From NCBI GenBank assembly GCA_903862415.1, contig CAIOYD010000066.1, positions 19,731-83,730 on the forward strand: 64,000 nucleotides of DNA. The letters are read 5' to 3'. Each line of letters begins with the position of its first letter. Positions within the stretch are counted from its first letter, which is position 1. Positions 57,576 to 64,000 of this stretch are shown here, piece by piece. The notes below the pieces were generated by a model. The model saw only the letters and a list, made by a program, of their open reading frames with translations, did no database searches and was not told the origin of the DNA. Origin of the DNA: an uncultured Oxalobacteraceae bacterium (lineage in GTDB: Bacteria; Pseudomonadota; Gammaproteobacteria; Burkholderiales; Burkholderiaceae_D). A program made the position numbers and the translations under genes.

Positions 57576-57911
57576 GTCAGTCCTGATGGCCAAAAACGCT
57601 TACTTTAAAGGGAAATCATCTGAAATGCATATTTCCACAGGTAAATATTTTCAATTGTGGCCGCGAAACGACTTTCAGTCGACAGCTTTACTCATGGTGA
57701 ATATGACGATTTAGCACTTCGCGGCTGATTTTCCATAAATAAATTATCAGGCGCTCCACCTATTTTTTAAAAATGGGTTATTATGCGTTTTCACTGACTC
57801 GCATCACACCCCGTGACGTAATGCATCTTCTTCCATGAATTTCATTACCAGCCCAAGCAACGGGTAGCCAGCTTCACTGACTTTTATCACCCCCCTCAAA
57901 CTGAGCAATCC
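57576..57911. other. Intergenic region with a foldable 66-nt element
   Basis: 336 bases between the divergent DUF885 and trxA genes. GCCGCGAA (57660-57667) and TTCGCGGC (57718-57725) close a structure holding the hairpin CGACT-TTC-AGTCG (57669-57681) and a weaker TCAT...ATGA hairpin. This may be RNA or a binding site. The rest holds A/T-rich promoter-like sequence only. Confidence 0.4.
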
Positions 57912-58238
57912 ATGAGCGAAAATATCAAACACATTACCGATGCATCCTTTGACAGCGATGTATTAAAATCTGACAAACCCGTTTTGGTTGATTTTTGGGC
58001 AGAATGGTGCGGGCCTTGCAAAATGATCGCCCCCATCCTCGAAGAAGTCGCCAAAGAATACAATGGCAAAATCGTTATCGCCAAAATGGATGTGGATTCC
58101 AATCAGGACACCCCGGCCAAATTTGGCGTTCGCGGTATTCCGACGCTGATATTGTTTAAAAATGGCGTAGCCGCCGCGCAAAAAGTTGGCGCGCTGGCCA
58201 AAGGCCAATTAACCTCATTTATTGATAGCAATATCTGA
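57912..58238 (+). CDS. trxA: Thioredoxin 1
   Basis: The product is 108 aa with the active site WCGPCK at 32-37 (Cys33 and Cys36), [12 protein letters not shown] context, cis-Pro in GIPTL and typical length. Cytoplasmic disulfide reductase. It lies upstream of rho, as in many proteobacteria. Confidence 0.98.
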   Translation: MSENIKHITDASFDSDVLKSDKPVLVDFWAEWCGPCKMIAPILEEVAKEYNGKIVIAKMDVDSNQDTPAKFGVRGIPTLILFKNGVAAAQKVGALAKGQLTSFIDSNI

Positions 58239-58253
58239 CAGTAACGACTAAAG

Positions 58254-58287
58254 TTAACTCATGCCGCCCAAAGCGGCGGAGTTAACC
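58254..58287 (+). promoter_or_regulatory. Long hairpin between trxA and rho
   Basis: Outer arms GTTAACTC and GAGTTAAC and inner GCCGC/GCGGC form a strong hairpin 85 bases before rho. It lacks a T run, so it may be a message-end stabiliser for trxA or part of the rho leader, which is autoregulated in other bacteria. Confidence 0.5.
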
Positions 58288-58372
58288 TTCAGATCAACCC
58301 TGTTTTTACAATCTAAAAATCACCACGCAGTCCCCCTCCCCACCACTATTCCCATCCCGGGACATTCAAACC

Positions 58373-59629
58373 ATGCATTTATCCGAATTAAAGGCGTTAC
58401 ACGTCTCCGCACTGCTAGAAATGGCTATCGGACTCGACATTGACAACGCAGCCCGACTGCGCAAACAAGAACTGATGTTTGCGATTCTTAAAAAACGCGC
58501 CAAACAAGGCGAACAAATTTTTGGCGATGGCGCCCTCGAAGTCCTACCCGACGGGTTTGGCTTTTTGCGCTCGCCCGATGCCAGTTACATGGCATCCACC
58601 GACGATATTTATATCTCTCCTTCGCAAATCCGCCGCTTCAATCTGCATACCGGCGACTCGATCGAAGGCGAAGTTCGCACTCCGAAAGATGGCGAACGCT
58701 ACTTTGCCCTGGTCAAAGTCGACAAGGTCAATGGTGAATCACCGGAAGCCTCGAAACACCGCATTCTGTTTGAAAATCTGACTCCGCTGCACCCGAACAA
58801 GCCATTGCTGCTTGAGCGCGATATGCGCGGTGAAGAAAACACCACCGGACGCATCATCGATCTGATCGCACCTATCGGCAAAGGCCAGCGCGGCTTGCTC
58901 GTGGCGTCACCAAAATCTGGTAAATCGGTCATGCTGCAGCACATTGCCCATGCAATTACTGCCAATCATCCCGACATCACCCTGATCGTGCTGCTCATCG
59001 ACGAACGTCCGGAAGAAGTGACCGAAATGCAGCGCTCCGTGCGCGGCGAAGTGGTTGCTTCCACCTTTGATGAACCGGCCACACGTCACGTGCAGGTCGC
59101 TGAAATGGTGCTGGAAAAAGCCAAGCGTCTGGTTGAAATGAAAAAAGACGTCGTAATTCTGCTCGATTCGATCACCCGTCTGGCCCGTGCTTACAATACC
59201 GTGATCCCGGCTTCAGGCAAAGTATTGACCGGTGGTGTGGATGCCAATGCACTGCAGCGTCCAAAACGTTTCTTCGGAGCAGCTCGCAATATCGAAGAAG
59301 GCGGTTCCCTGACCATTATTGCTACCGCACTGATCGAAACCGGCAGCCGTATGGATGACGTGATCTTTGAAGAATTCAAAGGTACCGGCAATATGGAAGT
59401 CCATCTGGAACGCCGTCTGGCTGAAAAACGCACTTATCCGGCCATTAACCTGAATAAATCGGGTACCCGTCGCGAAGAGTTGCTAATTAAACCAGATCAA
59501 CTGCAAAAAATCTGGGTGTTGCGCAAATTACTGTACAGCATGGATGAAATTGAAGCGATGGAATTCATTTTAGACAAGATGAAAGGCACCAAAAACAATG
59601 CCGAATTCTTTGACATGATGCGTCGCTAA
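58373..59629 (+). CDS. rho: Transcription termination factor Rho
   Basis: The product is 418 aa. The N-terminal RNA-binding fold ([22 protein letters not shown] near 52-73), Walker A in PKSGKSVML (E. coli has AGKT), Walker B in [13 protein letters not shown], and the Q/R loops [18 protein letters not shown] are present. It is a hexameric RNA translocase that releases RNA polymerase. Confidence 0.97.
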   Translation: MHLSELKALHVSALLEMAIGLDIDNAARLRKQELMFAILKKRAKQGEQIFGDGALEVLPDGFGFLRSPDASYMASTDDIYISPSQIRRFNLHTGDSIEGEVRTPKDGERYFALVKVDKVNGESPEASKHRILFENLTPLHPNKPLLLERDMRGEENTTGRIIDLIAPIGKGQRGLLVASPKSGKSVMLQHIAHAITANHPDITLIVLLIDERPEEVTEMQRSVRGEVVASTFDEPATRHVQVAEMVLEKAKRLVEMKKDVVILLDSITRLARAYNTVIPASGKVLTGGVDANALQRPKRFFGAARNIEEGGSLTIIATALIETGSRMDDVIFEEFKGTGNMEVHLERRLAEKRTYPAINLNKSGTRREELLIKPDQLQKIWVLRKLLYSMDEIEAMEFILDKMKGTKNNAEFFDMMRR

Positions 59630-59765
59630 GCTTTTTTATGTATAATTCGCCGCTGCACTACCTTGTGGTAGCGGCATTAACCAGGTAAGTGATATTCAAT
59701 CGGGTCACGAAGCACGACGACCGACGAAGTGATTATTGGCTGCCAAACTTTTTTCAGAGGCAATT

Positions 59766-60035
59766 ATGAGAGCTGGTATTCACCCAAATTATCGCGAAGT
59801 CGTATTTCAAGACATGTCGATCGATTTCAAATTCATCACGCGTTCGACCATCAACACCCGTGACACGATTGAATTTGAAGGCAAAACTTACCCATTGGTA
59901 AAGATCGAGGTTTCTGCTGAATCGCACCCTTTTTACACTGGTAAACACAAAATTGTTGACACCGCTGGTCGTGTTGATAAATTCCGTAAAAAATTCGGTA
60001 CCGTGGGTTCAAAAACGTCTGCAACTGGCGAGTAA
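59766..60035 (+). CDS. rpmE2: 50S ribosomal protein L31, type B
   Basis: The product is 89 aa from the ATG at 59766, with AGAGG upstream; an earlier frame start is unlikely. [16 protein letters not shown] and [26 protein letters not shown] are L31 features. The zinc-binding CxxC of type A L31 is absent, as in the zinc-independent type B form. A TATAAT at 59641-59646 may drive it independently of rho. The usual zinc-starvation regulator site was not found. Confidence 0.93.
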   Translation: MRAGIHPNYREVVFQDMSIDFKFITRSTINTRDTIEFEGKTYPLVKIEVSAESHPFYTGKHKIVDTAGRVDKFRKKFGTVGSKTSATGE

Positions 60036-60058
60036 TCCTGCCCGTGGCGCGAATTTGC

Positions 60059-60088
60059 CCAAAAAAAGCAGCTGCGGCTGCTTTTTTT
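60059..60088 (+). terminator. Rho-independent terminator after rpmE2
   Basis: A stem AGCAGC/GCTGCT with a TGCG loop between A and T runs, 23 bases after the stop. Confidence 0.9.
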
Positions 60089-60146
60089 ATTGCATGCAAA
60101 GCCACAGAAGGGTAAATTCCCTGCACGCCCCAATGAATCGAAAACT

Positions 60147-61868
60147 ATGAAGCCAGTCCGACTCCCTGCCTCTGCCACTCTGGCCCTGCCGCGCCTGGGC
60201 CTGTTCGCCTTATGCATGCTGTATATTTTGCCGGGGCTGTTCGGTCGCGCTCCGTGGAAAATCGGCGAAGATGCCGCCAGCTTTGGTGTGATGTGGACCA
60301 TGGCGCATGGTAGCTGGCAAGACTGGCTGTGGCCACATATTGCCGGCCTGCCGATGCCGCAGCAAGGACCGCTGACTTACTGGATCGGCGCACTGTGCAT
60401 CAAACTGGCCGGCTGGCTGATCGGTGACGATACCGCCGCACGTTTATCCAATATTCTGTTTTTTGCTCTGGGTGCAGCCTCGGTCTGGTATGCCACGTAT
60501 GCCCTTGGACGTCGTCAGGAAGCACAACCATTACAGCTGGCCTTTGGTGGTCAACCCGAACCGCAGGATTTCGGCCGTACTTTAGCCGATGGTGCGCTGT
60601 TAATCTATCTGGGCAGCCTGGGCATGCTGATCCACAGTCATCTCACCAGTCCGGTGGCGTTACAGATTTCACTGGTGGCCTTGGTACTCTACCTCGCCAT
60701 CCGGCTGTTCGATCTGGATTCGGAACCACCGACGTCTGTCAGCAAATTCGCCCTGTTTTTAGGTTTGGCTCTGGGTCTGCTGATTCTCACCCGCGGCTGG
60801 CTGATACCGCTGACGCTGTGGGCTACCTGCATGCTGCTGGCCGGTTTTCGCTATAAAAAACTATTACTGCATCTGACGCTGATGACTTTTCCGGTGGCGC
60901 TGGCGACGGCCGCGCTCTGGCTGCTGAGCTGCTACTTTGCCCAGCCATACAACGGTTCCCCCTATGACGCCTGGATGGAATGGAATAAGCAGGAATTTTT
61001 CCGCCCCAGCTATAACAGCCTGCATTACTTTATCAAATACAGCGCCTGGTTTACCTGGCCAGCCTGGCCGTTTGCCGGCTGGGCGGTGTATGCCTGGCGT
61101 CAGCAAACCAGGGCGCTGCACATTGCCCTGCCACTGAGCTTTTTACTGGCGCTCACGGCACTGGCTTTTTGCAGCCCCTACGCCGAACAGAGCAGTCTGA
61201 TTCCGCTGATCCCGCCACTGTCGATTCTGGCAGCGTTTGGCCTGCCCACCATGAAGCGCGGTGCCATCAATGCAGTTGACTGGTTTTCGGTCATGGTGTT
61301 CAGCATGTTTGCGCTGTTCATCTGGCTGAGCTGGATCGCCATGCAAACCGGCTGGCCGGCACAGTTGCATCACAATGTATTCAAATCCATGCCTGACTTT
61401 ATGCCGCAGCTTAACCTGCTTTCGCTGATCATCGCGCTGGCCGCTACGGCTGCCTGGCTGAAACTGGTGCACTGGCGCATTTCGCGCCATCCACGGGTAC
61501 TGTGGCGCGCCGTGGTCTTGTCGGGCAGCGGTGTGATTCTGTGCTGGCTGCTCAGCATGACACTCTGGACTCCCTGGGTAGATTACAGGGTCAGCTACCA
61601 GTCCGTAGCGCAGGAAATTGCCGCCCAGTTACCGGCGCAATACAATTGTGTTGAAACCAATGTCACGCCGGCACAACGGGCTTCGTTTGCCTATTTTGGC
61701 CCGATTCGTTTTGCCGGCTTCCAGGTCACTCAATGCGATTATTATCTGACCGAACGGCGCGTAGCCCGACCGATGAATTTAGCTGGCGGCGAACTGCTCT
61801 GGGAAGGGCATCGCCCGGCCGATAAATCAGAACGGTTTATGTTATTTAAAAATAACCAGCCCCATTGA
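60147..61868 (+). CDS. Membrane glycosyltransferase (ArnT/GT39/83-like)
   Basis: The product is 573 aa from the ATG at 60147; the longer frame runs through the terminator. It has about 11 membrane helices. The first periplasmic loop has GRAPWKIGEDAASFG, where Asp/Glu in this position bind lipid-linked sugar in ArnT-type enzymes. Soluble C-terminal domain with Cys pair from about 490. It probably transfers a sugar from a polyprenyl-phosphate donor to a cell-surface target. Acceptor unknown. Confidence 0.8.
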   Translation: MKPVRLPASATLALPRLGLFALCMLYILPGLFGRAPWKIGEDAASFGVMWTMAHGSWQDWLWPHIAGLPMPQQGPLTYWIGALCIKLAGWLIGDDTAARLSNILFFALGAASVWYATYALGRRQEAQPLQLAFGGQPEPQDFGRTLADGALLIYLGSLGMLIHSHLTSPVALQISLVALVLYLAIRLFDLDSEPPTSVSKFALFLGLALGLLILTRGWLIPLTLWATCMLLAGFRYKKLLLHLTLMTFPVALATAALWLLSCYFAQPYNGSPYDAWMEWNKQEFFRPSYNSLHYFIKYSAWFTWPAWPFAGWAVYAWRQQTRALHIALPLSFLLALTALAFCSPYAEQSSLIPLIPPLSILAAFGLPTMKRGAINAVDWFSVMVFSMFALFIWLSWIAMQTGWPAQLHHNVFKSMPDFMPQLNLLSLIIALAATAAWLKLVHWRISRHPRVLWRAVVLSGSGVILCWLLSMTLWTPWVDYRVSYQSVAQEIAAQLPAQYNCVETNVTPAQRASFAYFGPIRFAGFQVTQCDYYLTERRVARPMNLAGGELLWEGHRPADKSERFMLFKNNQPH

Positions 61869-61993
61869 TAATCGGCCTAAATCCAAATTATGCTTGCGCT
61901 GCAGTGCCTCATCACGCATAATAGCGACTTGCGTTTTCTGACCCATGTTCAGCAGAACAAGTCATAGCTCTGAGCGCATACTGCAGCACACCT

Positions 61994-62078
61994 GCCCAGG
62001 TGATGAAATTGGTAGACTTAGGGGACTCAAAATCCCCCGCCGCAAGGCGTGCCGGTTCGAGTCCGGCCCTGGGCACCA
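61994..62078 (+). tRNA. tRNA-Leu(CAA)
   Basis: The 85-nt gene begins GCCCAGG, has the anticodon CAA at 62028-62030 in a CTCAAAA loop, a long variable arm typical of Leu, the T-loop GGTTCGAGTCC and the paired 3' end CCTGGGCACCA with CCA encoded. Accessory DNA starts immediately downstream, so it may be an integration site. Confidence 0.97.
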
Positions 62079-62086
62079 GATACATG

Positions 62087-62118
62087 AAAAAAGCACTGAT
62101 TGATTCAGTGCTTTTTTT
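62087..62118 (+). terminator. Terminator of the tRNA-Leu gene
   Basis: A 7-base stem (62093-62099 with 62105-62111) in an A/T-extended context, ending in a T run. Confidence 0.88.
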
Positions 62119-62569
62119 ATTTCCGGATTACTTTCAAACTAACTATCCACAATTAAAAAATTTAGGGTATCCGTATTTCGTGATTGAAATATCTTACAAG
62201 CTATTAATTAAGATTTTTGCTGGAGTGTTGAAATCGTTGATCCTGGCAAAGTTGTCCGGCTCGTCGAATTTGTTGAAAATGAATAAATTGACACTTCCTG
62301 CATTGCACAATAAATCGTCTGAAAACAGTGATATCAACCGTCCGCCACTGACCGGGTTGTGCCCTGATGCGACATAGGCAATTACATATAACAGACATTG
62401 CCAACGAACATCGACTAAAACAGTTCACACGCTATAAGTGAAATACACAGTTGCTCAAATGTTGGAAATTTATGATGCTCACGACTTTCTGCCAAAGAAA
62501 GGGTGGTCGCAAATTGCGGCCACCTCGCCAGTTTGACATTTGAGACCTCTGGAGTGGCTAAGTGAATTT
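62119..62569. other. Accessory intergenic region after tRNA-Leu
   Basis: 451 bases. No convincing gene: the open frame at 62000-62377 crosses the tRNA and its terminator. A palindromic core GGTCGCA-AAT-TGCGGCC at 62505-62521 (extended arms 62502-62524) lies 46 bases before the ORF6N gene and closely matches the perfect palindrome inside that gene. Confidence 0.6.
62502..62524. promoter_or_regulatory. Operator-like palindrome upstream of the ORF6N gene
   Basis: GGTGGTCGC-AAATT-GCGGCCACC. Arms are nine bases with one mismatch. It lies 46 bases before the start codon of the DNA-binding ORF6N protein; its core recurs inside the gene at 62772-62800. Confidence 0.55.
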
Positions 62570-63184
62570 ATGAGCAATTCAACAAATCTGCAACCTTTAG
62601 AAACGATCACTCACTGCATACACGTATTACGTGGCCAGAAAGTATTAATAGACTCCGACCTTGCCGCTCTTTACGGGGTGCCGACAAAGCGATTCAACGA
62701 ACAGGTCAAGCGCAATCAGGACCGATTCCCGGTCGATTTCATGTTTCAGCTCACTGAAGAAGAATTCTCAGCTTTAAGGTCGCAATATGCGACCTTAAAG
62801 GGTGGCCGCGGACAGCATCGCAAATATCTGCCGTACGTTTTCACAGAGCATGGCGCAATCATGGCATCTATGATTCTGAATAGCGCGCATGCCACAGAAA
62901 TTTCCGTGTACGTTGTGCGTGCCTTTATTCAATTGCGCGAAGTTCTTGCAAGTCATCACGACCTGGCGCAAAAACTAAATGAGCTTGAATGCAAAACTGA
63001 GGCGCTTTCCTTGCGGCACGACCAATTTGCGCAAAACACCCGGTTTCAATTGAAACAGGTATTTGACGCAATCAGGGATTTAATGGAACCGCCAGTGCCA
63101 AAAAAACAGCGCCCGATCGGTTTTGTAACGTTAGAAGAAAAACCGTCCAAACACACGACGGATAAAGCAAACCACGGTGCCTAG
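62570..63184 (+). CDS. ORF6N-domain DNA-binding protein
   Basis: The product is 204 aa from the ATG at 62570. The ORF6N domain (about 15-110) shows VLIDSDLAALYGVPTKRFNEQVKRNQDRFPVDFMFQL and GQHRKYLPYVFTEHGAIMASMIL. A coiled-coil C-terminal region follows, then a Pro/Lys-rich tail. Such proteins come from phages or integrated elements and bind DNA, often as antirepressors. Upstream spacing to GGAG is long, so the start is moderate. Codon use and position after the tRNA suggest acquired DNA. Confidence 0.88.
   Translation: MSNSTNLQPLETITHCIHVLRGQKVLIDSDLAALYGVPTKRFNEQVKRNQDRFPVDFMFQLTEEEFSALRSQYATLKGGRGQHRKYLPYVFTEHGAIMASMILNSAHATEISVYVVRAFIQLREVLASHHDLAQKLNELECKTEALSLRHDQFAQNTRFQLKQVFDAIRDLMEPPVPKKQRPIGFVTLEEKPSKHTTDKANHGA
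62772..62800. repeat. Perfect 29-bp palindrome inside the ORF6N coding region
   Basis: Arms 62772-62784 and 62788-62800 are exact 13-base inverse complements around ATA. It encodes part of SALRSQYATLKG. Its central core matches the palindrome at 62505-62521. Confidence 0.85.
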
Positions 63185-63298
63185 CGCCTATTAAATAACG
63201 TCGCCATTGTGCCGGTTTGCGACGGCCGCTTAGCACATACAGGAGAAAGTACAAACTCGTGATTCGGGAAATCCAACAAGCCGGTTTATTAAGGTCTG

Positions 63299-63766
63299 TC
63301 AAATATTGCCGCCAATAATAAGCTTCGCCCCATTAATTTCTTTGTTGTGATTGCCTTGCGGCTTAAGGCCTAAAGAAGCAAACCAATTAAGTAATAATAC
63401 AAACGCCGGACTAATTGTCGGCGTCTCAATTATGATATTTTTGAGCGGGGTGTTGAAGATTGCTTGATTTACCCCGTTAATTTTCCATCCACTTAACTCA
63501 AGAACCTGTTTCAAGATGCTTGCTAGTTGATAGCCTTCAGTGTCACCCATCAAACATGTTAAATCAATACTTTCTGGCGGATGCGTTCGTAATTCGGCAA
63601 CTAGCGCGTTGGCTGCGGCCTGCGAAACTTGGCGTGGTTGAGGACCGAAATTTTGTATCGAATGCGCAATTTGACCTCCCATTTGATTTTGACTAAAGAT
63701 GATAGAACCATGTGCAACAGAGTTTCCGTTAAGGCCCGCAATGAGTTGATTTACAACCGTGTCATT
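63299..63766 (-). pseudogene. Hypothetical gene decapitated by an IS21-like remnant
   Basis: An in-frame segment of about 155 residues (127 from the internal ATG at 63682) runs to a stop at 63299. Its 5' end is abruptly joined near 63766 to transposase DNA: the frame has a stop immediately above the junction and no start there. The C-terminal part resembles a domain seen in envelope-associated hypothetical proteins (LMGDTEGYQLASILKQVLELSGW), a compact alpha/beta unit. Function unknown. The N-terminus is lost. Confidence 0.6.
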
Positions 63767-64000
63767 GGGTATTCCGGTCTACTTTGACCAGACAGGTGGA
63801 CGAGGCACGCATCATTTTTTCGACATAGCCATCAAAGTGCGCACTGACACGTCGAAGCAAAGGCTGCTCATCGGCATAGCAGGCCGCAATGGTGCGCTGG
63901 CTTTGGGTCGGGTGCATACGCTGCGCTAATTCCTGGCAGCGCGTCGCGAGCCAGGCATTTAAGTCCGCAAAGGAAGCAAAGCGTGCCAACGGAGTAAACA
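63762..64000 (-). mobile_element. istA: IS21-family transposase IstA remnant, cut by the window edge
   Basis: The reading frame is open to the window edge. LNAWLATRCQELAQRMHP, then RRVSAHFDGYVEKM and STCLVKVDRN match the C-terminal part of IstA. In intact IstA, VDRN is followed by RYSVP; here it hits a stop three codons later, at the junction with the interrupted gene. The element is therefore truncated at its 3' side. IstB is not in the window. Confidence 0.75.

Noticed and set aside
59641..59675. Hairpin after rho as intrinsic terminator
   Set aside because: The stem is interrupted, no T run follows, and it contains a likely -10 for the next gene.
62000..62377. 125-codon frame after the glycosyltransferase
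   Set aside because: It runs through the tRNA-Leu gene and its terminator.
62119..64000. Attachment repeat of the tRNA-Leu 3' end
   Set aside because: Only short fragments (for example GTGCCGGTTTGCGA near 63213) resemble it; not a real repeat.
1..64000. CRISPR array or prophage
   Set aside because: No regularly spaced direct repeats and no structural phage genes were found.

Overview
The window reads as a continuous stretch of a betaproteobacterial chromosome. The order two-component system / recA / recX / DUF2889 / sucC / sucD / type IV pilin is characteristic of Burkholderiales. The moderate base composition and gene repertoire (lipoyl-fused lpdA, aceE-aceF-lpdA, ZapA-6S RNA-EVE, a TIGR04438 Trp-rich protein, a holC-linked small protein) point to an Oxalobacteraceae-like organism. 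The family is an inference from gene order and content; no database search was possible.

Layout. 1-1225: type IV pilin locus on the minus strand, with a truncated TfpX/TfpZ-like gene and two major-type pilins behind sigma-54-type promoters. 1305-2787: FHA protein and PP2C phosphatase. 3036-5758: sucD, sucC and a DUF2889 gene. 6094-7824: an AT-rich islet of two small double-hydrophobic-segment proteins around a SycD/LcrH-like chaperone. 7924-9505: recX-recA with a LexA box. 9709-14050: overlapping operon of response regulator, sensor kinase, DUF4212 protein and sodium:solute symporter. 14054-19941: purM, perM, hda, HAD phosphatase, pcnB and folK. 20074-26935: minor-pilin operon fimT-pilV-pilW-pilX-pilY1-pilE, with a PilY1 that has a lectin-like front half. 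27034-27121: inverted REP-like repeats. 27147-28658: panB and a beta carbonic anhydrase. 28905-34465: a TonB-dependent receptor with its own ExbB/ExbD/TonB and a lipoprotein phosphoesterase, behind a PHO-box-like site. 34551-37393: YkgJ, RecQ and TrmB. 37655-37961: two small peptides. 38013-43811: pyruvate dehydrogenase complex. 44307-48647: folD, prlC, a glutaredoxin-like protein, holC and a small acidic protein. 48671-51738: dadA, an Lrp regulator and an ABC binding protein. 51795-54775: cytochrome c, Trp-rich protein, LysR, lgt and EVE protein. 54910-55686: 6S RNA, zapA and a zapB-like gene. 55806-61868: DUF885 peptidase, trxA, rho, L31B and a membrane glycosyltransferase. 61994-64000: tRNA-Leu(CAA) followed by accessory DNA (ORF6N protein, a decapitated gene, an IS21-type transposase remnant).

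Most of the window is core metabolism and housekeeping. The most interesting parts are the chaperone-centred islet at 6.1-7.8 kb, the tiny cysteine/histidine-rich peptides at 37.7 kb (one ending in a CaaX-like tetrapeptide), the self-contained TonB/phosphoesterase unit with a PHO-box-like site, the lectin-type PilY1, and the ORF6N gene whose palindromic core recurs upstream of it. Chemistry and homology are inferred from motifs visible in the translations. Nothing here has been verified by alignment or structure prediction.
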